Assembly: GCA_035374585.1 (NCBI GenBank) | Contig: DAOSPF010000009.1 | Coordinates: forward strand, 4,596-68,595 | Source: JAKPQD01 sp029572965 | Lineage (GTDB): Bacteria; Bacteroidota; Bacteroidia; Bacteroidales; DTGW01 | Length of the DNA stretch: 64,000 nt | Reading direction: 5' to 3' | Shown: positions 34,796-43,647 of the stretch, in pieces | Numbering within the stretch: position 1 is the stretch's first letter | Layout: each line of letters opens with the position of its first letter | Notes under the pieces: model-generated | What the model was told of the DNA's origin: nothing | The model's database searches: none | The model's input: the letters and a program-made list of their open reading frames with translations, nothing else | Made by a program: the position numbers and the translations under genes

Positions 34796-35740
34796 ATGCA
34801 TCAATTTCCATGGCATCATCAGCGCAGGTTTAACTCTTATGCTGAGTATTTTAAAAGGCATTTTGGGCATAGGGTCCAGAAACTTACCATTGATGCCGGG
34901 TTTACCTGTCCTAACCGTGACGGGAGCATAGCTACCGGAGGGTGTACATACTGCAACAACGAAGCTTTTAACCCATCGTATTGTACTCCACACAAATCAA
35001 TAACCCGTCAATTATCTGAGGGGATAGAGTTTCATCAGGTAAGATATCGCAATGCACAAAAGTATCTGGCCTATTTTCAGGCATTTTCCAACACTTATGC
35101 ACCTTTAGAAATTTTAAAGCAGTATTATGAAGAAGCTCTGGCATTTCCGGACGTGATAGGCTTGGTAATAGGCACGCGCCCAGACTGTGTAGATGCTGAA
35201 AAGCTTGACTATATTGCCCGGCTTGCCCAAAGGTATTACATCATCATCGAATATGGCATTGAGTCTATCTATAATACTACCTTAAAAAAAATTAACCGTG
35301 GGCACAGCTTTGAACAAGCTGTTAAAGCAATTGAAGAGACGAAGAAGCGGAATATCAAAACGGGGGCGCACTTTATCATTGGTCTCCCTGGTGAAACCGA
35401 GCAAATGCTTTTCGAGGCAATCCCGGTTATATCAAGCTTACCCTTAGATTCTATTAAATTTCACCAGTTGCAAATCTTTAAAGGTACAGTTATGGCTTCT
35501 GAATATGCAGCAAATCCAAAGGCTTTTAATCTTTATAGCCTTGAACAATACCTCGAGCTTATTGTTAGGGTAGTTGAACATTTAAACCCTGCTATTGTCA
35601 TTGAGCGTATTGCAGGCGAAGCGCCTCCATGGCATCTGGCAAGCACTTCGTGGGGCCTGCTTCGTATAAACGACATTGTTAGGCTTTTTGAACAAAAGCT
35701 TGAAGAAAAAGATACCTGGCAAGGGAAGTTTTACCTATAA
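34796..35740 (+). CDS. Radical SAM protein, TIGR01212 (YhcC) family
   Basis: A 314-residue radical SAM protein. N-terminal RFNSYAEYFKRHFG and the cluster motif with Cys residues in TCPNRDGSIATGGCTYCNN (the wide-spaced form typical of this family), then LVIGTRPDCVD, IEYGIESIYN and HFIIGLPGET. The reaction is not known to me with certainty. Its stop codon abuts the stop of batE on the other strand with no gap. Confidence 0.92.
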   Translation: MHQFPWHHQRRFNSYAEYFKRHFGHRVQKLTIDAGFTCPNRDGSIATGGCTYCNNEAFNPSYCTPHKSITRQLSEGIEFHQVRYRNAQKYLAYFQAFSNTYAPLEILKQYYEEALAFPDVIGLVIGTRPDCVDAEKLDYIARLAQRYYIIIEYGIESIYNTTLKKINRGHSFEQAVKAIEETKKRNIKTGAHFIIGLPGETEQMLFEAIPVISSLPLDSIKFHQLQIFKGTVMASEYAANPKAFNLYSLEQYLELIVRVVEHLNPAIVIERIAGEAPPWHLASTSWGLLRINDIVRLFEQKLEEKDTWQGKFYL

Positions 35741-36502
35741 TCAAATTTTTTCCACATTGCTGGCAAGCATCCAACCGTTGTTACCATCGGCAATTTTAAT
35801 CCTGAGCCATTCTCCCACCTGGTCAATAATGATAACTTTAGTCCCCTCGTGTATAACAAAAAGCTCTGTACTTTCTTTATCAGGCGAGCTCCTAACGGTA
35901 ACCGTTTCGCTCATTACAATAGCTTGTTGTTGTCCTTCAATAAGCCGTTTTGTATGCAAGCTATGACTAAATGCAATTCCCGAAAATAAAAACAGGATAA
36001 TACCACATGTAAAAGCTGTTTTTTTTACAAAAAGGATATTGACAAATAAATATAACAATACACAAAACAATGATATACAAAATGTTACTATACTCCATAT
36101 AGCCCAGGCATCTGTAGAGGCCAGCTCAGAAAAATTGCGCCACCAACGACTGACAAAAAACTCGGGCAAAGTGTTAATCTTGTCAACAGCCAAAGCCTGT
36201 GCCAACTGGAGATTAAAAGTAATATCCTCATCAGAGGGTGACAATTTATGCGCCCTTTCATAATAAAGAATAGCATGGGCAATATCTTTTTTCTTATAAA
36301 AAACATTGCCCATGTTATAAAACAATTCAGAAGATTTATACCCCAGGCTGTCTATAGCTTTGTAAAAAATTAAAGCGGTATCATATTTACCTTTTTTATA
36401 AGCTTCGTTTCCTTTGTTAAAAAGCGCCTCATTGCTTTCTGCAGCCATTGCAGCAATTTGTAAAATAAAAGCTAAAAGCAGGGTTAAAACATTATTCTTC
36501 AT
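35741..36502 (-). CDS. batE: BatE: TPR and SH3-like domain protein of the Bacteroides aerotolerance operon
   Basis: A 253-residue protein: signal peptide (to about residue 20), three TPR units (ALFNKGNEAYKKGKYDTALI, ELFYNMGNVFYKKKDIAHAI), two transmembrane helices in the middle, and a C-terminal bacterial SH3 domain (TVTVRSSPDKESTELFVIHE, GEWLRIKIADGNNGWM). Last gene of the moxR-bat operon. In Bacteroides fragilis this operon was linked to oxygen tolerance; its biochemical role is unresolved. Confidence 0.88.
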   Translation of the reverse strand: MKNNVLTLLLAFILQIAAMAAESNEALFNKGNEAYKKGKYDTALIFYKAIDSLGYKSSELFYNMGNVFYKKKDIAHAILYYERAHKLSPSDEDITFNLQLAQALAVDKINTLPEFFVSRWWRNFSELASTDAWAIWSIVTFCISLFCVLLYLFVNILFVKKTAFTCGIILFLFSGIAFSHSLHTKRLIEGQQQAIVMSETVTVRSSPDKESTELFVIHEGTKVIIIDQVGEWLRIKIADGNNGWMLASNVEKI

Positions 36503-36534
36503 ATCTTGATTTATCTTTTTTTTAACTAAAGAAG

Positions 36535-38445
36535 TTACTTATAATGTTGTTCAACCTTTGTGATCACATCAACGGCATCATCAAATACCTGTTTCATTTC
36601 GGCCGAGCCGCCGGTAGGGGCATACCTGGCCATTTCGCAGCGGTCAACAACTGAAATAAACTTAACCACCACCTGTTCGTCAAGCTGTAAATTCTGAACA
36701 TATTCAGTTACAGTATCCCGCGAAAGTTTAGCTACCGGAATTCCCAATTTGTCGCTTACATATCCCCACATGGCTTTTAGGACAAGTTCGTAAAACTGTT
36801 CACCGTTATTGTCATGTAGCGATGTTTTAGCTTCTTTCAATAGTTTTTGGGCCATTTTATTTGCTTTCTTATTACGAACAAGCCTTATGTTGGCATTTTC
36901 CTTAATCTTCTTACGCCCAATAATTACTGCAACAATAAAAAGAAGAAGAGGCAACAGATAACCCAATATAAACAAAGCTGAGCCAAAAATATACTCTCCC
37001 TTTTTCCTGAATGACGGGGTTTGCGTTTTAATAAACTGTATATCTTTCCCTATAAACTTAATATCTTGTTTGTCGATTCCAGAAACAACCTCAACGGTAT
37101 TGTCGTTAGCGCCTTTCTCAACCTTAATATTAATATCTCCTGAAGAAAGGGTTTTGTATTGTTTCAGTTTAGTATCATAATAAGAGAAGCTAAACGAAGG
37201 AATGGTATATTCGCCTGCATGACGAGGGATAATAAGGTATTCAAACGTTTTAGAACCTTTGACCCCGGCAGTAGTAACCTGCGAACTTACGGTAACCTTT
37301 GGGTCGTATGTTTCAAAGTCAGCAGGAAACTTGATGTCGCAAGGTTCAATAAGCTTTATATTACCACTACCTGCTATTACTACTTTTAAATTGATAGCAT
37401 CATTAGTTTTTACAGTATTTTTGTTAACAGTGGCACTAAAAGTATAGCTTCCGCCAATATTTTTGAAATCGGCAGGAGCTCCTGCAGGAAATGGGGAAAC
37501 CGAAATTTTAACAGGGTTGCTTTTTACTTTTTTTCTAACTTCTCGAACCTGAGGGCCAAAAAAGTCGTCCCAAACACTGCGAGAACGGTTACGCATGACT
37601 ATCTGCAATACAGCCTGAAGAGAAAATGGGTCTATCACTATTTCTCCATTTTTCTGAGGGAATAATACCATTTTTTGCAGTACCCCGGTATAATAAACCT
37701 GTCCATTTACCACTTCTTTTTCAAGTTTTGAAAGCTGGGGTGTTTCAATGTCTTGTCTGTAAAAACCTCCAAAAGATGGGTACTCTACATTTTCGATAGA
37801 GGATATACTATGCTTAGAGAAAAGTTTGATTGTAGCTACAATATGGTCTCCACGCGAAATACTGTTTCTATCAACAATAATACGTACAAAAAAATCGTCA
37901 CTTCCACTATCATCAACATCTGATAAAGACTGTTGAGATTGTTGTGTTTGATTTTGTTGTTGATTGGAGGCATTTGATTGACGTGTAGTATTGTTTTTTC
38001 CGGCAACTTCGATTGTTATAGAATTTGACATATACGATTTACCATCTACAGTAGCCTTTGCCGGATCGAAAGTATATGTACCCGGGTTGTTAGCGCTAAA
38101 ATAGTAAGTATAGCTAAAAGTAGTACTTTGAGTAACCTTGCCATTAATGAATTGGACACTACTACTTGAGGAAGTGCTGGGCCCTCCAAGTAAATTTAAG
38201 CCTTTAAATTCAGGAGGCCTGAAACCACTTGGCTGGGCATTAAGCGTAAAAGTAATTTCAAATTGCTCACCCACTTCAACAACCCTGGGGGCAGAAGCTA
38301 CAAATTGGATATTTTCGGCCATAATACTCAATGACAAAATCAAAAGAAGTGCCAACAGGCTCATACGCTTCTTTATTAAACCATCGAATGCAATGGGAAT
38401 TACCGATTTCATATTAACAGAAATATTTTTAAAAATATTTATCAT
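36535..38445 (-). CDS. batD: BatD: large periplasmic-domain membrane protein
   Basis: A 636-residue protein with an N-terminal signal or anchor region (hydrophobic residues about 28-42), long beta-rich Ig-like periplasmic domains characteristic of BatD (VGEQFEITFTLNAQPSGFRPP, GSFLVDRNSISRGD-like RIIVDRNSISRGDHI), a Gln-rich stretch at about 158-175, a transmembrane helix at about 490-515 and a cytoplasmic helical tail. Belongs to the MoxR/VWA chaperone-like system. Met27 is an alternative start. Confidence 0.88.
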   Translation of the reverse strand: MINIFKNISVNMKSVIPIAFDGLIKKRMSLLALLLILSLSIMAENIQFVASAPRVVEVGEQFEITFTLNAQPSGFRPPEFKGLNLLGGPSTSSSSSVQFINGKVTQSTTFSYTYYFSANNPGTYTFDPAKATVDGKSYMSNSITIEVAGKNNTTRQSNASNQQQNQTQQSQQSLSDVDDSGSDDFFVRIIVDRNSISRGDHIVATIKLFSKHSISSIENVEYPSFGGFYRQDIETPQLSKLEKEVVNGQVYYTGVLQKMVLFPQKNGEIVIDPFSLQAVLQIVMRNRSRSVWDDFFGPQVREVRKKVKSNPVKISVSPFPAGAPADFKNIGGSYTFSATVNKNTVKTNDAINLKVVIAGSGNIKLIEPCDIKFPADFETYDPKVTVSSQVTTAGVKGSKTFEYLIIPRHAGEYTIPSFSFSYYDTKLKQYKTLSSGDINIKVEKGANDNTVEVVSGIDKQDIKFIGKDIQFIKTQTPSFRKKGEYIFGSALFILGYLLPLLLFIVAVIIGRKKIKENANIRLVRNKKANKMAQKLLKEAKTSLHDNNGEQFYELVLKAMWGYVSDKLGIPVAKLSRDTVTEYVQNLQLDEQVVVKFISVVDRCEMARYAPTGGSAEMKQVFDDAVDVITKVEQHYK

Positions 38446-38457
38446 AGTATTGAGAGT

Positions 38458-39147
38458 TTACCAATCTTTTTCAGGGTTTGTCTTCTGACCTTTAGCTTTT
38501 TCTTTTTTTACTTTTTCCTGGGTGTTATTTTCGTCATCTTGTATAGCACGGAGAAGTTGCTGAGCCTGTTCTTTGCTCATTTGCCCCTGTTGCTGCTGAG
38601 GTTGTTGTTGCTGTTGTTCTTGTTTATTCTGATCCTGATTGTTATTTTGAGGTTGATTTTGTTGTCCCTGATTATTTTTATCTTGTTGGTTTTGTTGATT
38701 TTGCTTATTTTGAGGTTTATCTTTCAATAATTTTTGGGCAACAGCCAGATTATACTTAGACTCCATGTCATTGGGGTTATTCCGAAGCGCTTTTTTATAA
38801 GCATCAATACTTTCCTGAAACTTTTGCATTTGCAGATATGTATTTCCTAAATTATGGTATGCTTTAGCAATATCTTTTTTATCAATTTTGGCATCAGCCG
38901 CATGAGTATAAGCATTAACAGCTTCGTCAAATTTGTTTTGCCTGTATAAGGCATTCCCTAAGTTATAGGTGGCCGTTGGGATGTACGAACCTTGTTCTTC
39001 TAAAGCTTTACGAAAGTCAACTTCAGCTTCATTAAATTTTTTGTTAGTATATTCTTTGTTGCCCTTCCGAACGAGCTTTTTATCATTCTGAGCGAGAGCA
39101 TGTACTACCAAAAACAGCGATATGAATATAAAAATTAACTTCATCAT
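38458..39147 (-). CDS. batC: BatC: TPR protein with Gln/Asn-rich tail
   Basis: About 229 residues from the ATG at 39147, preceded by AGGAG at a good distance; the frame runs further upstream into batB but lacks reason to start there. Signal peptide (LIFIFISLFLVVHALAQ), three TPRs (YNLGNALYRQNKFDEAVNAY, YHNLGNTYLQMQKFQESIDAY), then a low-complexity tail of Gln and Asn (about residues 146-200) with Lys. The tail is encoded by a purine-rich repetitive stretch at about 38575-38715. Periplasmic partner of BatB/BatD by family context. Confidence 0.87.
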   Translation of the reverse strand: MMKLIFIFISLFLVVHALAQNDKKLVRKGNKEYTNKKFNEAEVDFRKALEEQGSYIPTATYNLGNALYRQNKFDEAVNAYTHAADAKIDKKDIAKAYHNLGNTYLQMQKFQESIDAYKKALRNNPNDMESKYNLAVAQKLLKDKPQNKQNQQNQQDKNNQGQQNQPQNNNQDQNKQEQQQQQPQQQQGQMSKEQAQQLLRAIQDDENNTQEKVKKEKAKGQKTNPEKDW

Positions 39148-39148
39148 G

Positions 39149-40192
39149 CTATCTCCTGATTTTTTTAACTTCAAATAACTTAAAATTAACGAGCATCTTA
39201 CTTTTCTTTTCAATCAATAAGAATTCAATTATCAAAAGAATAATTGCCATGGCGAAGAAATACTGAAATTGATCGTCATATTCAGAATATATTTGAGCAT
39301 GGTATTCTTTTTTATTGAGTTTGTCAACCCTGTCAAAAAGCTTATTGATACCAGCCTGTGTATTGTTGCCACGGATATAATCCCCGCCTCCGGCAGCGGC
39401 AACTTGGGCCAAGGCCTCCTCATTCAGTTTGGAGATGATGGTATTTCCTTCTCTGTCTTTTTTAAAATTTAAAGAACTAGGGCCACCTTCGGGAATTGGG
39501 GCTCCTTCAGGCAATCCCATCCCAATGGTATAAACAAGCATTCCTTTTTGGTTGGCAATTTTCGCTTCTTCAATGGCATCATCTTCATGGTTCTCACCAT
39601 CTGAAATTACTAATATCACCTTTTGGAGCTCACTATTAGGCGAGAACGAATTCTCAGCCATGCGGATAGCTTTACCTATTGCAGTACCCTGCACATTGAC
39701 CATTCCAGTATTAATATGGTTTAGGAACATTTTGGCTGAAACGTAATCTGTAGTAATGGGGATTTGGGTATAAGCCTCACCTGCAAATACTATTAAACCA
39801 ATCTTATCGTCAGTCAATCTGTCTGTAATTTTACTAATGACATTTTTTGCTTTCTCCAGTCGGCTTGGTTCAATATCTGCAGCATTCATACTGTTTGATA
39901 CGTCCAAAGCTATCATTATTTCAATACCTTTACGTTTTACTTCCTGTAATTTGCTTCCAAACTGAGGCCTTGCAAGCCCCAAAATAACAAAAACCACAGC
40001 AGCTAAAAACAAATAAAACTTCCAAATTGGCTTAGTTTTGGAAAATTCAGGCATGAGCTGTTCTACAAGCTCACTTTCGCCAAAACGGGCAAGCGCTTTG
40101 CTCCGCTGGATACGTATCCAGTGAAAAACCCCAATCAATATGGGGATTAACAAAAGCACATAAAGCATATATGTATTTTCGAACCTAAACAT
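39149..40192 (-). CDS. batB: BatB: VWA-domain membrane protein
   Basis: A 347-residue protein with two N-terminal transmembrane helices, a von Willebrand factor A domain with the MIDAS motif DVSNS (ALDVSNSMNAADIEPSR) plus TAIG and SDGENHEDD, and a C-terminal transmembrane helix (FFAMAIILLIIEFLLI). The VWA domain faces the periplasm. The gap to batA is 11 bases. Confidence 0.92.
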   Translation of the reverse strand: MFRFENTYMLYVLLLIPILIGVFHWIRIQRSKALARFGESELVEQLMPEFSKTKPIWKFYLFLAAVVFVILGLARPQFGSKLQEVKRKGIEIMIALDVSNSMNAADIEPSRLEKAKNVISKITDRLTDDKIGLIVFAGEAYTQIPITTDYVSAKMFLNHINTGMVNVQGTAIGKAIRMAENSFSPNSELQKVILVISDGENHEDDAIEEAKIANQKGMLVYTIGMGLPEGAPIPEGGPSSLNFKKDREGNTIISKLNEEALAQVAAAGGGDYIRGNNTQAGINKLFDRVDKLNKKEYHAQIYSEYDDQFQYFFAMAIILLIIEFLLIEKKSKMLVNFKLFEVKKIRR

Positions 40193-40203
40193 AATCCATC
40201 ATT

Positions 40204-41196
40204 TTAAGGTATAACACGCAAAACTGTATGTTTCAGGGCAAACGAAGCTAACAGCAATAACAAAGCAGCAATGCCAAAAGGCATAAAAACATCATCACGT
40301 TTGTGATACTCTTTAACCTCAACACGGGTTTTCTCAAGTTTATCAATCTCTTTATAAATTTCACGAAGCTTTTGGTTGTTAGTTGCCCTAAAATACTTAG
40401 CCCCGGTCATTTGCGCAATTTGTTTGAGCATGGGTTCATCAATATTGACCTCCATATCCTGATACTGAGTTCCAAAAGGGGTTTGCACAGGATAAGGGGC
40501 CATGCCAATTGTCCCAACGCCAATAGTATAAACGTGTATCCCGAAAGCTTTAGCTATTTCAGCAGCAGTTACAGGGGCAATAGACCCCTGGTTATTCACC
40601 CCGTCAGTAAGCAAGATGATTACTTTACCAGCTTTTTTGGCATCCTTCAAACGGTTCACGGCAGTTGCCAATCCTGAACCAATGGCCGTACCATCTTCAA
40701 TCATGCCCATTTTTACATCATGAAAGAGGTTGATAAGTACAGAATGGTCAGTAGTTAAAGGGCATTGGGTAAAACTTTCTGCCGAGAACACTACTAATCC
40801 AATACGGTCATCTGGTCGTCCGCTGATAAACTCAATTGCTACTTCCTTTGCAGCTTCCAGACGGTTTGGTTTAAAGTCAGCGGCAAGCATACTACCCGAA
40901 ATATCGAGAGCCATCATAATGTCAATTCCTTCAGACGAAACGTTCTTCCATTGGTTGGTTGATTGAGGCCTTGCAATTGCAACAACAAGCAAAGCAAATG
41001 CTAACATATTGGCAGCAAAAACAACATGCCTAAGCTTTGCACGCATTGATTTTTTGACATTTGCCAATCCCTGAAGGTTTGAAAAGACCACAGAGGCAGA
41101 CATCTTTTGAGCTTTTCGGACATACCAGATTACAGCCGGGATAATCAGCAAAAGCAGAAAAAACATTTTAGGATTTGCAAAAACTATATTACCCAT
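40204..41196 (-). CDS. batA: BatA: VWA-domain membrane protein
   Basis: A 330-residue paralogue of BatB: N-terminal helices (FFLLLLIIPAVIWYV and VVFAANMLAFALLVVAIA), VWA domain with MIDAS DISGS (ALDISGSMLAADFKPNR), TAIGSG and TDGVNNQGS, and a C-terminal helix. It follows the DUF4381-like gene after 25 bases. Confidence 0.92.
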   Translation of the reverse strand: MGNIVFANPKMFFLLLLIIPAVIWYVRKAQKMSASVVFSNLQGLANVKKSMRAKLRHVVFAANMLAFALLVVAIARPQSTNQWKNVSSEGIDIMMALDISGSMLAADFKPNRLEAAKEVAIEFISGRPDDRIGLVVFSAESFTQCPLTTDHSVLINLFHDVKMGMIEDGTAIGSGLATAVNRLKDAKKAGKVIILLTDGVNNQGSIAPVTAAEIAKAFGIHVYTIGVGTIGMAPYPVQTPFGTQYQDMEVNIDEPMLKQIAQMTGAKYFRATNNQKLREIYKEIDKLEKTRVEVKEYHKRDDVFMPFGIAALLLLLASFALKHTVLRVIP

Positions 41197-41221
41197 AATT
41201 CAATGTCAATCAAATAAAACT

Positions 41222-42226
41222 TTACTTTACATCTTTACCCTCAGGCTCTTCTTTTTTTTCATTAACTGATGGTTCAGTAGCAACAACTGGTATGGTATTC
41301 TTAACGAAATCATACGCAACAGCCCAAATATTTTCATTTTCATTAGGAGCTGGTTCCATTTTAGCAAACTTTACAAGGTCTGCCAACGAAAACATTTCTG
41401 TCAATTTTGTAATTAAAGATTTTTCTATAACATCAATAGTTTTCAACCTTGAAATAATTTCTTCGCTTGTACTTTCCATGGCAGGTACTTCAAAACGGGC
41501 TTCAATATAAGTTCTTACAGCATCAGTAATACCCGAATAATACTCTTTAATAAAACCACGCTGCCATAACTTTTCGCGTTGTATCCTTTCAAGCTCCCTA
41601 AGAGCAATAACATGTGCAGGTTCTGCCGGTTTGGCAAATATCCCCAATATGGGTTTATGGGTTTTCCAACGCCAGATTACGTAAGCTATTAACAGAATGG
41701 CCAATAAAATTGCCAGCCCTATACCTGTATAAGCCAGAATTTCTTTCAAAGTAAGAGGAATTTCAATTACGCCTTTTATATCTGCAATTTTCGAAGGGTC
41801 TTTTACCTGAAGAGTATTTACTGCCAACATAATTGGGGCACTTACCAAAGTATCTGTTGTTGTGCCATTGAAAAAAGCAAACTTCAACGGTTGAGTCTGA
41901 TAAAGCCCGCTGTCAAAACATGTTACAAGATATTTTTTTGTAACCTTAATATTGTTGGCATCAATGTGAGTTGTATCGGCAGGTAAAGAAGACAAAACCT
42001 CAATTTTAGATACAATAGAGTCTGTAAATACTGGAAACATTACCTTTACGCCAACAGGTTGTGTAACTACCATGTTAAGGTACATTTGGTCGCCAATAAG
42101 AATCTGGGCCGAATCAAAACGGGCATCAACGCTTATTGTTCCTCCTGCAAATATTTTTGCAGATAATAAAATTAGTACAATTGAAAATAATATTTTTTTA
42201 TGTGGCTGCATTTTCAAGCAATTCAT
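41222..42226 (-). CDS. Bat-operon membrane protein of DUF4381-like type
   Basis: About 334 residues from ATG 42226; the frame also opens 30 bases earlier inside the end of the DUF58 gene, and Met at 42208 is another possibility. Signal peptide (FSIVLILLSAKIFA), a periplasmic beta domain with BatD-like character (IGDQMYLNMVVTQPVGVKV), one transmembrane helix (ILAYTGIGLAILLAILLIAYVIW region), then a cytoplasmic helical part (IALRELERIQREKLW). It occupies the position between DUF58 and batA where other Bacteroidota have a comparable protein. Confidence 0.78.
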   Translation of the reverse strand: MNCLKMQPHKKILFSIVLILLSAKIFAGGTISVDARFDSAQILIGDQMYLNMVVTQPVGVKVMFPVFTDSIVSKIEVLSSLPADTTHIDANNIKVTKKYLVTCFDSGLYQTQPLKFAFFNGTTTDTLVSAPIMLAVNTLQVKDPSKIADIKGVIEIPLTLKEILAYTGIGLAILLAILLIAYVIWRWKTHKPILGIFAKPAEPAHVIALRELERIQREKLWQRGFIKEYYSGITDAVRTYIEARFEVPAMESTSEEIISRLKTIDVIEKSLITKLTEMFSLADLVKFAKMEPAPNENENIWAVAYDFVKNTIPVVATEPSVNEKKEEPEGKDVK

Positions 42227-42242
42227 ATTAATTTTACAATGA

Positions 42243-43124
42243 TTAGCGCATCTCAAAAAGCTTCATCAACGGCTTCACGTAATCTTCTCCGGTATATAAC
42301 TGTACTGTGTCAATTCCACACTTAGAAAACAAGTTTTGCAAGCGTTCCTGGCGTTTCATCCACCACAGGGCATATTGCTGCCTGACCTCAGGGTCTGAAG
42401 TGTCTATCCATGTTTCTACATCAGATTCAGCATCAACAAACTTCATCAAACCTACTGGTACAAGCTCTGCCTCACGACGGTCAACCACCTGCAAAGCAGC
42501 TATCTCGTGTTTACGGTTTGCTATTTTCAAAGCTTCTGAAAAATTGATAACCCCATCATTTGTTTCGTCAAAAAAGTCAGAAATGACAAACGCTGTACAT
42601 TTTTTCTTGATAGAATTGGTAAAATAACGTAATGCTTCCGAAATATCAGTTTTTCGGCTCTTAGGCTCGTAAGTCAGCAACTCACGGATGATGCGCAAAG
42701 TATGCGAACGGCCTTTTTGCGGAGAGATAAATTTTTCTACTTTATCAGAAAACATAATCATCCCGATCTTATCGTTATTTTGAATAGCCGAAAAGGCTAA
42801 CACAGCTGCAACTTCAGCAATAAGCGAAGTTTTAAGCTGCTTGTTTGTACCAAAATGACGCGAACCGCTCACGTCAACGAGCAGCATTACAGTAAGCTCG
42901 CGCTCTTCTTCAAAAACTTTAACAAAAGGATGATTAAAACGGGCAGTTACGTTCCAGTCGATATTACGAATGTCGTCACCAAACTGGTATTCACGCACCT
43001 CAGAGAATGCCATACCTTTGCCTTTAAAGGCGCTATGATATTCTCCCGCAAAAATATTTTTAGTCAGCCTACGCGACTTAATTTCTATTCGTCGTACTTT
43101 CTTTAATAAATCGGCAGCTTCCAC
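42243..43124 (-). CDS. DUF58 domain protein of the MoxR-Bat operon
   Basis: A 293-residue cytoplasmic protein. DUF58 signatures: GEYHSAFKGKGMAFSEVREY, GDDIRNIDWNVTARF, and a degenerate VWA fold (LLVDVSGSRHFGT, FSDKVEKFISPQKGRSHTLR). Proteins of this family always pair with MoxR AAA+ ATPases. Gap to the small exported gene upstream is 12 bases. Confidence 0.92.
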   Translation of the reverse strand: MEAADLLKKVRRIEIKSRRLTKNIFAGEYHSAFKGKGMAFSEVREYQFGDDIRNIDWNVTARFNHPFVKVFEEERELTVMLLVDVSGSRHFGTNKQLKTSLIAEVAAVLAFSAIQNNDKIGMIMFSDKVEKFISPQKGRSHTLRIIRELLTYEPKSRKTDISEALRYFTNSIKKKCTAFVISDFFDETNDGVINFSEALKIANRKHEIAALQVVDRREAELVPVGLMKFVDAESDVETWIDTSDPEVRQQYALWWMKRQERLQNLFSKCGIDTVQLYTGEDYVKPLMKLFEMR

Positions 43125-43136
43125 AATTACCTGATT

Positions 43137-43544
43137 TTACTTTTTCTTTTTCATCAAAATGGTGAAATACCATTCATCTTTTATCAGTTCGATGATGTAA
43201 ACTGTACCTTTTTCTACATAAATCCACTTAGTATCGCCTGCTTTTTTGTACATTTTGTCCAACTCGGCGGTGCGCAACTTCATATTAGAGTAGTCGCTCA
43301 TCAGTTTGGTAAATGTACATTCGTCCTTTTCATCGAGGAAAAACAGGTACGTTTCTTCATTATACTTATCAACGAACTTTATATACTTATAGGTGTTATT
43401 GACAGCACCTTCATCGAGGTCAAAGCCCGGGTTGTTTTTTTGCATCAGGCTGATAATCTCGGTCTTTGTTTTTCCTATATAATTAACAGGTTCAACTTGT
43501 ACGACCAACGATATAAGGCCTAAAAGCATTGCCAATGTTTTCAT
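43137..43544 (-). CDS. Small exported protein inserted between moxR and DUF58
   Basis: A 135-residue protein I do not recognise. Signal peptide (MLLGLISLVVQVEP, cut uncertain), then a soluble body with NYIGKTKTEIISLMQKNNPG and YLFFLDEKDECTFTKLMSDY, and a very basic C-terminus (MKKKK). The KTKTEIISLM stretch is reminiscent of small SmpA/BLIP-like folds, a weak impression only. It lies in the operon on the same strand (12 bases before DUF58, 103 after moxR), so it may be an accessory of the Bat system. Confidence 0.65.
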   Translation of the reverse strand: MKTLAMLLGLISLVVQVEPVNYIGKTKTEIISLMQKNNPGFDLDEGAVNNTYKYIKFVDKYNEETYLFFLDEKDECTFTKLMSDYSNMKLRTAELDKMYKKAGDTKWIYVEKGTVYIIELIKDEWYFTILMKKKK

Positions 43545-43647
43545 AGCTAAAATTTTAAAAACTCGAAATTAAACAATTATTTGTCAAACTCCGAATTTTT
43601 ACAGCCCAAGTTCACCCTCTACTATCCGGGAGCTGCAATACTTCAGT

